A stretch of 64,000 bases of DNA, from contig NC_046676.1 in the NCBI RefSeq assembly GCF_003369915.1, positions 14,738,001-14,802,000 on the forward strand, written 5' to 3'. Under the pieces are notes generated by a model. The model saw nothing but the letters and a program-made list of their open reading frames with translations, ran no database searches and was not told where the DNA came from. This stretch comes from Drosophila miranda. Its lineage: Eukaryota; Arthropoda; Insecta; Diptera; Drosophilidae. Positions 22,687 through 32,244 of this stretch are shown here, piece after piece. A program made the translations under genes and the position numbers. Position 1 is the first letter of the stretch. Each line of letters starts with the position of its first letter.

Positions 22687-22726
22687 TAATTCCCAAGTGC
22701 TTTTTCGGGACAATCGGTATATAAAA
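22687..22726 (+). promoter_or_regulatory. Upstream Pol III promoter (PSEA plus TATA) of tRNA-Sec
   Basis: TAATTCCCAAGTGCTTTTTC (from 22687) resembles the Drosophila snRNA proximal sequence element A. TATATAAAA follows at 22718-22726, about 24-32 bp before the tRNA. Selenocysteine tRNA genes are known to use U6-like external promoters; the PSEA-to-TATA spacing of about 12 bp is the Pol III type. Confidence 0.8.
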
Positions 22727-22749
22727 GCGGCAGCTCGGGCTGGAATGTT

Positions 22750-22836
22750 GCCTCACTGAGCTTCGGTGGTCCGGGGTGCGGACTTCAAATCCGTAGTCGA
22801 TTAGCGTCGAAGTGGTTCGATTCCACCTGTGGGGCG
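22750..22836 (+). tRNA. Selenocysteine tRNA, anticodon TCA
   Basis: An 87-nt tRNA that folds as eukaryotic tRNA-Sec. It has a 9-position acceptor stem (GCCTCACTG with CTGTGGGGC, one T-T mismatch and one G-T), a 6-bp D stem (CTTCGG/CCGGGG), anticodon loop CTTCAAA with TCA, a long variable arm (TCGAT/GTCGA) and a T arm (GTGG TTCGATT CCAC). It decodes UGA as selenocysteine, so this species keeps selenoprotein synthesis. A TTTT run at 22873-22876 may terminate transcription. The gene lies 84 bp from the 3' end of the iotaTry-like gene. Confidence 0.96.
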
Positions 22837-22919
22837 ACTTACAGAAGAGGAGGAGCTATTCAAGTCGAAAACTTTTGTAAAATGTGAAGAAGTGTGCTTT
22901 ATTTTTCTTCCATAACTAT

Positions 22920-23678
22920 TTAAATTGAATTTGCTGCGTTAACTATCCAAGGTCTTAGAACGGCCACATCTGCATACACACCCGGGTAGTTATCGAGCGC
23001 ACACTTGTATCCCCAGGAGACGATGCCCACCAGCAAATGGTTCGCTACCAGTGGACCACCAGAGTCTCCCGTGCAGGCATCCCTTTCAGCGTAGGCGCCG
23101 CAGATCGTTTCCTCCCCAACATAGTCCCAGCCGTAGCCATAAGTGCTGGAGGCGCATTGTCCTCGCTCGATGATCTGCAGCTGGACCGTCTGGAGGCTTC
23201 CGGCGTAGCTACCATCCTGCTCTGTGTAGCCCCAACCGCTAACGGTGGCATTTGTTCCGCCTGAGGGACTAACTCTGGCCAAATTGATGGCCTTTATGGA
23301 GAGGCCGAAGCTGAGAGGTGCGGACAGACGCATCACGGCAATATCGTAGTGGAGATATTTCAAGTCGAACTTCTCGTGTACCTTGTAGGCCGCTACAGGT
23401 ACCAAAGTTCCGCCGTAGTTGTGGTGTTCGGCACCCACGCGCACCTTCATCAGAGTAACGGATTTCCCGTCCAAGCAGTGCGCCGCCGTGATAATAATAT
23501 CCTTGCTGTAGATGACGCCGCCGCATTCGTGACGTGCACTGATCTGTATGGACACCTGCCAGGGCGCATTGTGAATGGCCTGCTCGGCTCCGCCCACAAT
23601 GCGTCCCTTGGTATCGTTGGCTGTGGTTACTCCGAGAATGAGGAGGACGAGAAGCAAAACTATCCCAGTGGCGGTCAT
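22920..23678 (-). CDS. iotaTry: Trypsin-family serine protease, iotaTry-like
   Basis: A single exon of 252 residues when started at the ATG at 23678, which places a clean signal peptide (MTATGIVLLLVLLILG) first; ten more codons are open upstream. The activation site is KGR-IVGG at residue 27. Catalytic His67 (ITAAHC), Asp112 (YDIAV) and Ser206 (GDSGGP) are all present, and Asp200 in ERDAC gives trypsin-type Arg/Lys specificity. It is the most diverged of the three leftmost trypsins. Its place next to the DAP1-family gene and its length point to iotaTry. A GATAAG site lies about 110 bp upstream on the coding strand. Expected role: digestive protease secreted into the midgut. Confidence 0.88.
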   Translation of the reverse strand: MTATGIVLLLVLLILGVTTANDTKGRIVGGAEQAIHNAPWQVSIQISARHECGGVIYSKDIIITAAHCLDGKSVTLMKVRVGAEHHNYGGTLVPVAAYKVHEKFDLKYLHYDIAVMRLSAPLSFGLSIKAINLARVSPSGGTNATVSGWGYTEQDGSYAGSLQTVQLQIIERGQCASSTYGYGWDYVGEETICGAYAERDACTGDSGGPLVANHLLVGIVSWGYKCALDNYPGVYADVAVLRPWIVNAANSI

Positions 23679-23997
23679 GTCTGCGAACACTTCGAAAGCC
23701 AAGTACAAACTGCTCTAGTAATGCATGGATCCCGATCATATCGGAGCTCTTCGAAGGGTTGTAAAATTAATCGCCGGCTATTAGCGGCTTATCGGCGACC
23801 GCAATAGAGAGATTCCTGAGTTTCTTTGGCTCCGTAATTCGATGGGTAATGTACATTCTACACTCTACATGAAATACCCAACAAATTTTAGCCCTCATTC
23901 CACCTGAGTTGGCTGTTTGTTACCCAGGCAACAATCGGAAAACATATGAGGCAACTACTCGATTGATTTTGCCATATTTGAAAACAACTGGAGCAGC

Positions 23998-24297
23998 ATG
24001 GACGACTTGAAGATAACGCAGGAGGATCTGCGACGGTTGCGGGAGAGCTGTCTACAGGGAATCCGCGAGAGTGAACTCTACCAGCTGCGGAACGACGCCA
24101 AGCTTCGGGCTGTCCATAGCACTCAGAGCTACGAGGAGTTCAAGTAAGTTTGCCTCTGCCTTCTCCACTTGAATCCTATTCACCCCAATACTTGCAGGGA
24201 CATTGTAGATGCAGCTCATCTGCGTCCCGTCACCAAGGCGGACAAGGACAATGCACAGACGAAGAGTCGCCTGTGGAACTCTGCCACACGTGAATGA
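23998..24297 (+). CDS. Very small CCDC103 (DNAAF19)-like protein
   Basis: Exons 23998-24143 and 24198-24297 encode only 81 residues. The sequence is charged and helical; LRNDAKLRAV followed by SYEEFKDIVDAAHLRPV corresponds to the conserved N-terminal domain of CCDC103, a dynein-arm assembly factor of about 240 residues in mammals. The C-terminal part of the family is absent, and the frame ends cleanly at TGA with an AATAAA 15 bp on. In flies such factors act in sperm and chordotonal cilia; this assignment is an inference from a short match. The gene is divergent from the iotaTry-like gene and convergent with the next trypsin. Confidence 0.7.
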
Positions 24298-24368
24298 AAC
24301 CTATGATCCTTAATAAATAAATTTGCACAGAGTAATCTTCAGCATGCTATTTAATTTTGCAATAGTTC

Positions 24369-25139
24369 TTAGACCGAGCTGGCGGCGCTGACCACCCAGG
24401 AGCGGAGAGCAGCAACATCGGCGTAGACACCGGGGTAGTTGGCGTAGGCGCAGCCATAGCCCCAGGACACAACACCTACGAGGACACCGCCGGAAACCAA
24501 TGGGCCGCCGGAATCACCCTGGCAGGCATCCTTGCCGCTGGAATAAGCGCAGATCATGGTGGACTTGATCTCACTGCCATAACCGTAGGTGGAGGAAGCG
24601 CACTGCGACTGGCTGACGATGTTCACGTTCACATACTGCAGGGTGGTGGGGATGGAGCTGGAGCCGTACGACAGGGTACCCCATCCGGAGACGGAAGCAG
24701 CAGCACCGTTACTGGGAGCGGAGCTGGCCAGACCGATAGCCTTGATGGTGGAGCTGAGGCTCAGGGAAGAGCTCAGCCTGATGACAGCGATGTCGTTGAC
24801 CATGGTGTTGGCGTTGTAGCCCTCGTGGTTCTTGAAGGATGCAACCTGCACGACGGTGCCGCCGGAGCTCCAGTAAGTGGAACCGGCACGGACCTGGAGG
24901 GTCGAGGCGGACACGGACTGCAGGCAGTGAGCAGCGGTCACAACGATGCTGGCGGAGTAGACCGAGCCACCGCAGGAGTGGGAGCCACTGCGCTGCAGGG
25001 AGATCTGCCAGGGGAAGCTGCTGATGGTGGTGGCGGTGCCTCCAACAATGCGGCCATCCAGCTGGGGCAGGAGACCCTCTGGGATGGTGCCTCCCAGGGC
25101 GCAGGCGACAGCAGACAACAAGATCACGAACTTCAACAT
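24369..25139 (-). CDS. Alpha-class trypsin, copy 1
   Basis: An intronless 256-residue prepro-trypsin. Signal peptide about 1-16, propeptide [13 protein letters not shown], mature start IVGG at 31. Catalytic His71, Asp116 and Ser210 and specificity Asp204 are all present, with the usual cysteines. It is strikingly like copies at 26621-27391 and 28690-29460; over the first 90 residues only a few positions differ. This is the alpha/beta/gamma/delta class of melanogaster, which cannot be assigned one-to-one because the copies evolve together. High GC at third positions indicates strong expression. A TATA box is about 40-50 bp upstream of the start. Confidence 0.95.
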   Translation of the reverse strand: MLKFVILLSAVACALGGTIPEGLLPQLDGRIVGGTATTISSFPWQISLQRSGSHSCGGSVYSASIVVTAAHCLQSVSASTLQVRAGSTYWSSGGTVVQVASFKNHEGYNANTMVNDIAVIRLSSSLSLSSTIKAIGLASSAPSNGAAASVSGWGTLSYGSSSIPTTLQYVNVNIVSQSQCASSTYGYGSEIKSTMICAYSSGKDACQGDSGGPLVSGGVLVGVVSWGYGCAYANYPGVYADVAALRSWVVSAASSV

Positions 25140-25177
25140 ATTGCGAATACAATGAGTTGTTTGAGAACTGGTAGCCT

Positions 25178-25187
25178 CTTTTATAGG
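25178..25187 (-). promoter_or_regulatory. TATA box of alpha-class trypsin copy 1
   Basis: CCTATAAAAG on the minus strand, about 40 bp upstream of the start codon, with no intron between. The same CCTATAAAAG occurs at the same distance before copy 2. Confidence 0.8.
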
Positions 25188-26620
25188 GGGTTACTATCAC
25201 CTCAAAGAAAATTAATCAGAGTTTCCAATTAATTTTATCACGTGTACGAGGGGCTAAATTAGGACCAGCAAAATGGCCAATGACTTACCCATATGTATCT
25301 GGGTGCTATCTCTGATAATAGACCAGTATATAATTCATAGGCAAGTATGGCTTAGTCTATAGATGTATGTATATATGAATATGCATACATACATATATAA
25401 AGCTGTATGGTTTGATGGAGTTCCCTGTTTTAGGGGTGTGGTGTGCCGTTCTCATACTATATATTCCCACATTGTGATAAGAGTACGATCGTATGGACGC
25501 CTGCATCTCGAAAAACACAACAAAAGAAGTCGTGACTTTGTGAGTCGTGGCACACGGGCCGCGACACTATTTTACCCGGTACTTAGTTTATATACCTATA
25601 CATATGCAATCTTATGATATATTGAAATATTTGACTTATGTGCAGTGAAAAATGTGAAAACTAGTCCTTAAATCAAATAAACAATTAACTAAGGACTTAT
25701 TTTTACATATACAAAATATATAATTTAATAACTAACTGTACATATCTATAGCATATTTTCTAATGAACACCGAAGAGTATACCAAAAATTCCGAAACAAC
25801 AGTTGCTCCAAAGGTCATTGATTAGAAATGTGCCTCAGTAAATAAATATGTTTTATAAAAAAACATCTAAATGGAGCTATCAAAATCGAAAGGTGCGCTA
25901 GCATTATGTCAATGCTGACAGCCACTCCACAAATTTAGTTTCCGTATCAGTATTTCGGAAAATCCCATTTCAATCACTATCTCTCAAAGGACCATGCCTG
26001 CTCTGGAATCAGAGTTTCGGCATTTGGGAAAAGCCCATTTCAATCACTATCTTTGGAAGAAAAATATCAGCCTTTCGAATCAGAGTTGCGCAAGATATTC
26101 CACATTTAGATGAATACAAAGCCGAACCGAATGACAACTTGTGAGGGATCTTGCAGCAATCAGTTCTTTTTCATATAAAACAACAAACCATCACTGATTA
26201 TTATATATGACTGATTAAATAGGCTTAAAGAAGAACTCTACTTGTGAATGGCGCTGAACGGAAAATGATTATATACCATTTCTTTTTGCAGCTGATATGG
26301 AAGTGATTGATCCCCAAAGTTCCATGACACAGCTCTTTACATGACACATCATATATCACTTAAGTTATCATTGCTTTCCAATCTTCAAAGCTGTAGCAAC
26401 ATTACGGCAACATTGAAGGGCAAGTTCTTAAAAGGTACTCTTATTCCCAGCGAAGAATAGATAATACTTATTTAGAGAACTTCCATTCCAAGTTCGAAAG
26501 GAGTATCATCCATATCCCTTAAGAAAAGGTTTAACCAAACCATTCCAAGAATGATGTATGATGTATATAATAAAAAAGATATTAAGTGCGTTCAGATATT
26601 GTTTAATTTCGCAATAGTTC
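25188..26620. other. Noncoding spacer between alpha-class trypsin copies 1 and 2
   Basis: About 1.4 kb, AT-rich, with TGATAAG at about 25485 and a short tandem duplication at 25945-26085. No coding sequence is convincing. Confidence 0.55.
25945..26085 (+). repeat. Imperfect tandem duplication, about 71 bp unit
   Basis: Both units contain CCCATTTCAATCACTATCT near the middle and end with GAATCAGAG. They differ mostly by substitutions and small indels. Confidence 0.8.
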
Positions 26621-27391
26621 TTAGACCGAGTTGGCGGCGTTGACCACCCACGAGCGGAGGGCAGCAACATCGGCGTACACTCCGGGGTAGTTGGACAAGG
26701 CGCAGCCATAGCCCCAGGACACAACACCAACGAGGACACCGCCGGAGACCAATGGGCCGCCGGAATCACCCTGGCAGGCATCCTTGCCGCTGGAAGCAGC
26801 GCAGATCATGGAGGACTTGATCTGGCTACCATAGCTGTAGCTGGAGGAAGCGCACTGCGACTGGCCGACGATGTTCACGTTCACGTACTGCAGGGTGGTG
26901 GGGATGGAGCTGGAGCCGGAGGACTGGGTGCCCCAGCCGGAGACGGAAGCAGCAGCACCGTTACTGGGAGCAGAGCTGGCCAGACCGATGGTCTTGATGG
27001 TGGAGCTGAGGCTCAGGGAAGAGCTCAGCCTGATGACAGCGATGTCGTTGACCATGGTGTTGGCGTTGTAGCCCTCGTGGTTCTTGAAGGACGAAACCTT
27101 GACGGCGGTGCCGCCGGAGCTCCAGTAAGTGGAACCGGCACGGACCTGGAGGGTCGAGGCGGACACGGACTGCAGGCAGTGAGCAGCGGTCACAATGATG
27201 TTGGCGGAGTAGACCGAGCCACCGCAGGAGTGGGAGCCACTGCGCTGCAGGGAGATCTGCCAGGGGAAGCTGCTGATGGTGGTGGCGGAGCCTCCAACAA
27301 TGCGGCCATCCAGCTGGGGCAGGAGACCCTCTGGGATGGTGCCTCCCAGGGCGCAGGCGACAGCAGACAACAAGATGACGAACTTCAACAT
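26621..27391 (-). CDS. Alpha-class trypsin, copy 2
   Basis: Intronless, 256 residues, same plan as copy 1: signal peptide, [13 protein letters not shown] propeptide, IVGG at 31, His71, Asp116, Ser210 and specificity Asp204. Residues 1-90 are identical to copy 3 on the opposite strand, and the DNA there is almost the same too, while the second half differs at scattered sites (e.g. [11 protein letters not shown] against [12 protein letters not shown]). That patchiness fits gene conversion. It is head to head with epsilonTry, with 323 bp shared between them. Confidence 0.95.
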   Translation of the reverse strand: MLKFVILLSAVACALGGTIPEGLLPQLDGRIVGGSATTISSFPWQISLQRSGSHSCGGSVYSANIIVTAAHCLQSVSASTLQVRAGSTYWSSGGTAVKVSSFKNHEGYNANTMVNDIAVIRLSSSLSLSSTIKTIGLASSAPSNGAAASVSGWGTQSSGSSSIPTTLQYVNVNIVGQSQCASSSYSYGSQIKSSMICAASSGKDACQGDSGGPLVSGGVLVGVVSWGYGCALSNYPGVYADVAALRSWVVNAANSV

Positions 27392-27430
27392 ATTGCGAAA
27401 TGAATACGTTGTCTGTAGAACTGGGTTCCG

Positions 27431-27440
27431 CTTTTATAGG
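27431..27440 (-). promoter_or_regulatory. TATA box of alpha-class trypsin copy 2
   Basis: CCTATAAAAG on the minus strand, 40 bp upstream of the start codon. Confidence 0.8.
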
Positions 27441-27534
27441 TGTTTGGCAGCCTTTTCCTATCTTTTCGCTGCCCAAACCGCAGTAATCATATCGCGGATA
27501 TGACGGCGTAATGCCAATTCGAGTGGGCAGTGTC

Positions 27535-27557
27535 TGATAAGGTGATAGGATGATAAG
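27535..27557. promoter_or_regulatory. GATA-site cluster between two divergent trypsin genes
   Basis: Two TGATAAG sites (27535-27541, 27551-27557) with a GTGATAGG between them lie midway in the 323-bp gap between copy 2 and epsilonTry. GATA factors, GATAe in particular, are established drivers of Drosophila midgut digestive genes, so this may be a shared bidirectional element. Confidence 0.65.
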
Positions 27558-27668
27558 ATGATTGAATTCTGGGCGCTTTTGAGCGATTGACTCGCAGCGA
27601 AAGTGACGCAGCATCTATGGTTAAGATATAGGTGTCAATCAAGTTACTGATCTGTGTTCCTGGACACC

Positions 27669-27676
27669 TATATAAG
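27669..27676 (+). promoter_or_regulatory. TATA box of epsilonTry
   Basis: TATATAAG 39-46 bp before the start codon; an initiator-like TAGTCATAC follows near 27694. Confidence 0.75.
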
Positions 27677-27714
27677 CTTGAGCTAATCCGAAGGTAGTCA
27701 TACAACTGAGAAAC

Positions 27715-28485
27715 ATGTTGAGATTTGTAGTACTTCTGTCGGCTATTGCCTGCGCTTTGGGCGGCACCATCCCCGAGGGTCTCCTGCCCCAGCTGGATGG
27801 CCGCATTGTCGGTGGCTACGAGACCAGCATCGAGGCTCACCCTTACCAGGTGTCCCTGCAGCGCAGCGGATCCCACTTCTGCGGTGGCTCCATCTACTCC
27901 CACGACATCGTCATCACTGCTGCTCACTGCCTGCAGTCGATTGAGGCCAAGGATCTGAAGGTTCGCGTGGGCAGCACCTACTGGCGCTCCGGCGGTAGCG
28001 TGCACTCGGTGCGTGCTTTCAGGAACCACGAGGGATACGACGCCAGCACCATGGTCAACGACATTGCCATCATCCGCATCGAGTCCGACCTGAGCTTCCG
28101 CTCGAGCATTAGGGAAATCCGCATTGCCAGCTCCAACCCACGCGAAGGAGCCAAGGCTGTTGTCTCCGGCTGGGGCACCACCGAGTCCGGCGGCAGCGTC
28201 ATTCCCGACCATCTGTTGGCCGTCGACCTCAAGATCGTTGATCGCGAGAAGTGCGCCTCCGACGAGTTCAGCTATGGCAGCAAGATCAAGGACACCATGA
28301 TCTGCGCCTACGCCGAGCACAAGGATGCCTGCCAGGGCGATTCTGGCGGTCCCCTGGTCTCCGGCAGCCGTCTCGTCGGCGTTGTCTCCTGGGGCTATGG
28401 CTGCGGCGATGTGAGGTATCCCGGTGTCTATGCTGACGTCGCCCACTTCCACGAGTGGATCGAGAAGACCGCCGACGAAGTCTAA
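27715..28485 (+). CDS. epsilonTry: Trypsin epsilon
   Basis: Intronless, 256 residues, with the same signal peptide and [13 protein letters not shown] propeptide as the alpha class but a clearly different mature domain ([17 protein letters not shown], more charged residues, [16 protein letters not shown] at the C terminus). His71, Asp116, Ser210 and specificity Asp204 are intact. The sharing of the prepro region with flanking alpha-class copies while the mature domain differs suggests partial conversion, or strong constraint on that region. An AATAAA follows near 28519. Expected product: secreted midgut trypsin. Confidence 0.93.
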   Translation: MLRFVVLLSAIACALGGTIPEGLLPQLDGRIVGGYETSIEAHPYQVSLQRSGSHFCGGSIYSHDIVITAAHCLQSIEAKDLKVRVGSTYWRSGGSVHSVRAFRNHEGYDASTMVNDIAIIRIESDLSFRSSIREIRIASSNPREGAKAVVSGWGTTESGGSVIPDHLLAVDLKIVDREKCASDEFSYGSKIKDTMICAYAEHKDACQGDSGGPLVSGSRLVGVVSWGYGCGDVRYPGVYADVAHFHEWIEKTADEV

Positions 28486-28635
28486 GGCTCTCACTGTGTA
28501 GTCCCTTGACAGAAAACACTTCAATAAACCGCAATCAAAATAGATTTGGTATCTCTTCATTCCGTCATTTTGCGTCGTGGCTGTAATTCTATTCATGGAG
28601 TCCACTCACCAGATAACGCCATGTCAGTGGGGGTC

Positions 28636-28643
28636 TATAAAAG
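28636..28643 (+). promoter_or_regulatory. TATA box of alpha-class trypsin copy 3
   Basis: TATAAAAG about 47-54 bp upstream of the start codon at 28690. Confidence 0.8.
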
Positions 28644-28689
28644 GGCCGGTGTGCGTTTTGTAACCAACCATTCGCTAGCAACGCTCAAC

Positions 28690-29460
28690 ATGCTGAAGTT
28701 CGTGATCTTGTTGTCGGCTGTCGCCTGCGCCCTGGGAGGCACCATCCCAGAGGGTCTCCTGCCCCAGCTGGATGGCCGCATTGTTGGAGGCTCCGCCACC
28801 ACCATCAGCAGCTTCCCCTGGCAGATCTCCCTGCAGCGCAGTGGCTCCCACTCCTGCGGTGGCTCGGTCTACTCCGCCAACATCATTGTGACCGCTGCTC
28901 ACTGCCTGCAGTCCGTGTCCGCCTCGACCCTCCAGGTCCGTGCCGGCTCCACCTACTGGAACTCCGGCGGCACCGTCGTCAAGGTTTCGTCCTTCAAGAA
29001 CCACGAGGGCTACAACGCCAACACCATGGTCAACGACATCGCTGTCATCAGGCTGAGCTCTTCCCTGAGCCTCAGCTCTAACATCAAGGCCATTGCCCTC
29101 GCTACCTACAACCCAGCCAATGGAGCCTCTGCCGCCGTCTCCGGCTGGGGCACCCAGTCCTCGGGCTCCAGCTCCATCCCCACCACCCTGCAGTATGTGA
29201 ACGTGAACATCGTCAGCCAGTCGCAGTGTGCTTCCTCCACCTACGGTTATGGTAGCCAAATCAAGAGCACAATGATCTGCGCTTATGCCAGCGGCAAGGA
29301 TGCCTGCCAAGGCGATTCCGGCGGCCCATTGGTCTCCGGCGGAAATCTGGTCGGTGTTGTGTCCTGGGGCTATGGCTGCGCCTACGCCAACTACCCCGGT
29401 GTCTACGCCGATGTTGCTGTCCTCCGCACCTGGGTTGTTAGTGCTGCCAACTCGATCTAA
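28690..29460 (+). CDS. Alpha-class trypsin, copy 3
   Basis: Intronless, 256 residues; the start at 28690 ([13 protein letters not shown]) begins the signal peptide, although the frame is open further upstream. IVGG at 31, His71, Asp116, Ser210 and specificity Asp204 are intact. It is identical to copy 2 over residues 1-90 but lies on the opposite strand, so copies 2 and 3 are inverted repeats around epsilonTry. Distinct stretches are [19 protein letters not shown] and the C-terminal [19 protein letters not shown] signals lie just after the stop. Confidence 0.95.
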   Translation: MLKFVILLSAVACALGGTIPEGLLPQLDGRIVGGSATTISSFPWQISLQRSGSHSCGGSVYSANIIVTAAHCLQSVSASTLQVRAGSTYWNSGGTVVKVSSFKNHEGYNANTMVNDIAVIRLSSSLSLSSNIKAIALATYNPANGASAAVSGWGTQSSGSSSIPTTLQYVNVNIVSQSQCASSTYGYGSQIKSTMICAYASGKDACQGDSGGPLVSGGNLVGVVSWGYGCAYANYPGVYADVAVLRTWVVSAANSI

Positions 29461-31098
29461 CTGAATAAATTATCCCTTCAGTAAATTCAATAAAGTTTTG
29501 CAAACACTATTTCGAAACTCTCCCTCTTTTTGGGATTTAAGGAAACCAAACGTTATACTCCTCTTAAATGATTATCGAAGAAATAAGGATAAGGCGTGCT
29601 TAGGCGGAAGTTGGTTCTTGCTTACAGATTCCTATCACTTCACACGTTACGAGTATCTTTTGAGGGTTTCGAGGGAATTCACCCGAATTACGTCGGTCAT
29701 TATGGTACGCGGTATTCGTATAGTGCAAGGGTATATTGTATTCGTGTATAAATACGTTGCATTCATAAGGCATGTAGCAAGGAAGATGCATGTTCTGATT
29801 TATATTTTCAAAGCGATTTCAATAGACAGAGAAAAGATTAAGAATAGTGAGTATTGGCGGGACACAACTAGGTATATCTGTGAAGAGGGTATCTTTTAGT
29901 CGGAATGTGGCTTTTTACTTGGTTCCAACTGATATCCGTGGTTTTAAGTGTTCTCGAGTATGGGGTAAACATTTGCCTGTCGGCACTCAAGTGGTGTATC
30001 TAATCAATCCTTGAGTGCATCGCGTGGCTAGGTTTCCACTCCATCTTGACTGTCTGGACGGCTACGTCATTCGTACATCAAGATTAATTGACCGCAACAT
30101 AACAGAACAGATAAGTTTTGATTGATTTAGACAGTAAAAAATATAATTTTTCTGTATTTTCTTTTATTTTTATTATTTTTTGATTGAGTTTACTCAAATG
30201 ATAATAGATTGTAAAAGCCATATAAAGAGCGTTCTCAAGAAGACTATCTTTGCAGATAAAACAAAAAAAATGTTCATCAAATACAAAAAATAAAAATAAA
30301 TATATTTTTATAATGAAAGTCCCTTTTAGCCGATAAATAATTTAATACATTTCACCATTTATTCTGGGAACTCTTGGCAGATAATTTTGTTTATAAAGTC
30401 TTTTTGCAATCTGATAATTTTCAATTTAATTTAAAGAGCCTGCTCTGTTTTTATTGACGATCGCAGCACCTGGGTGTGGTTTGATGAGCGCCAATCCGCT
30501 TGTCTAAATATTAAATACTGAATGGACGACTGCGATAGAGAAATTGGGGGTATCTTCGTTATATCATTGATTAGGTAACTTTTGAGGGTAATTAGTTAAA
30601 GTAATGACTTTTTGATGACCTTATGGGAAATTCTACTCGTATATTGGGGTCACAGGTACACTATTAGATCGTAAAACCAAAAACGAAAAAAATAAGGTGT
30701 GCTTTTTGCGACAAAAATGTGAGTACTCAACCAACTCATCCACTCAAACGATGTACAACACATTATAACACATGCCGATGAACCATCAAAGTGTACCATG
30801 TTTATATCTTTAAGACAATAAGTCCATAAAAGGTGTTCAAGTGCGTACTTCCGAAATGCGGCAACAGTTCTTCTGATTCCGTGCGGTGGGTGCCTTTGGC
30901 AGATAAGAAGTCGTGGCGATAACGATTGGGCCGACCGGATTACGCTGAAGAGTCTCTTCAGGCACGCGGATGCTAATTCCCGAACCTTAATGATTGCACG
31001 ATACTGTCAGACGGAACACTCGATCACTCCAGTGGTACTCGATGGAAAGCTACAAATAGGACTGCATGGATCAGCACATGGCTTAGTTTTCTCCGAAA
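29461..31098. other. Noncoding spacer between trypsin copy 3 and thetaTry
   Basis: About 1.6 kb, very AT-rich from about 30120 to 30460. AGATAAG at 30901-30907 lies about 190 bp before thetaTry and may serve it. No coding sequence stands out. Confidence 0.55.
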
Positions 31099-31884
31099 AT
31101 GAACGGATTAGTAGCACTGTTGGCCTGCCTGGCTGTGGGCAGTGCCTGGGCTGGGACTGTCAGCGTCGCTCGCAGTCCCTTCGCGCGAGAGGGTCGCATA
31201 GTGGGCGGCGAGGACACCACTATACAGGCCCATCCCTACCAGGTGTCGCTGCAGACAAAGCGTGGCTCCCACTTTTGCGGAGGCAGCTTGGTCAACAAGA
31301 ACACCGTGGTGACGGCGGCTCATTGTCTGCAGGGCCGCACGGCCTCCAAGGTCTATGTCCGCCTCGGTTCCACGCTTTACAATGAGGGGGGACTGGTGGT
31401 GTCGGTCCGAGAGCTGGCATACAACGAGAAATACAGCTCCAGCACCATGGAGTTTGATGTGGGAATCTTGAAGCTGGCCGAGGACGTTGAGGAGACCGAA
31501 GATATCCGCTACATAGAGCTGGCCAAAGAGACGCCAGCCACGGGCACGCCAGCCATTGTCACTGGGTGGGGATCTAAGTGCTACTTCTGGTGCATGACCC
31601 TGCCAAAGGTCCTTCAGGCAGTGACCGTATACATCGTGGACTGGCAGTTGTGTGCCTCGGATGAGTACAAGTACGGCGAGATTATCTACGACACCATGGT
31701 ATGTGCCTACGAGAAGAAGAAGGATGCCTGCCAGGGCGACTCCGGTGGTCCTCTGGTGGCCGAGAATAAGCTCGTGGGCATTGTGTCCTGGGGCTATGGC
31801 TGCGCCTCAAATCTGCTGCCCGGCGTCTATGCCAGTGTGCCCGCTCTGCGTGATTGGATCGTTGAGAATGCCGAAAGTCTGTAG
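31099..31884 (+). CDS. thetaTry: Trypsin theta
   Basis: Intronless, 261 residues. Signal peptide about 1-18, basic activation site EGR-IVGG at 34, His75, Asp120, Ser214, and specificity Asp209 in KKKDAC. A feature I associate with thetaTry is the insertion SKCYFWCMTLPK after TGWG, which adds a cysteine pair not found in the other trypsins here. The C terminus (SNLLPGVYASVPALRDWI) also fits. It heads a run of four same-strand proteases (theta, eta, zeta, kappa). Digestive role inferred from family. Confidence 0.92.
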   Translation: MNGLVALLACLAVGSAWAGTVSVARSPFAREGRIVGGEDTTIQAHPYQVSLQTKRGSHFCGGSLVNKNTVVTAAHCLQGRTASKVYVRLGSTLYNEGGLVVSVRELAYNEKYSSSTMEFDVGILKLAEDVEETEDIRYIELAKETPATGTPAIVTGWGSKCYFWCMTLPKVLQAVTVYIVDWQLCASDEYKYGEIIYDTMVCAYEKKKDACQGDSGGPLVAENKLVGIVSWGYGCASNLLPGVYASVPALRDWIVENAESL

Positions 31885-32244
31885 ATCTTTCAATAGCTCA
31901 TTGTTTGGTATAGTTCATTCCGAATCATGTATACTTTCAGGGATTCCACAAAATTCCAGTACCTAAGAGATTAAAAATCAATCAGAAAGCTCTCTAAAGC
32001 TAAGTGTCTTTATATTTATATTGAAAATCAACCAAAACCAAACTGTGCTTATCGCCAATAGTCTCATAGTCAGCCATGGTCTTCTCATGCCCTTGGGTGG
32101 CTATAAGCAATTAGTTTGCCATTTGCCATCTTATCGGGGTAAGACCCAATCCAATTTATTGACCAATTCAAGATAGTCCCAAAGCTTTTCGCTGATTGCA
32201 ACGATCCATTCCAAAGAAATTTTAGTAGCTCCCTGAACAACAAA
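31885..32244. other. Spacer between thetaTry and etaTry
   Basis: About 360 bp. A GATAAG site on the minus strand (CTTATC, 32130-32135) lies about 110 bp before etaTry. Nothing else is seen. Confidence 0.5.

Noticed and set aside
24709-25232. Long antisense open frames across the trypsin genes (also at 26961-27614, 27487-28605 and 28675-29310)
   Set aside because: They arise from the strong G/C third-position bias of highly expressed trypsins and show no domain, signal peptide or conserved starts.
25363-25617. 84-codon frame in the spacer between trypsin copies 1 and 2
   Set aside because: AT-rich, no similarity to anything I know, no promoter or splice support.
29498-29899. 133-codon frame after trypsin copy 3
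   Set aside because: Begins in the 3' UTR of the trypsin; composition looks random.
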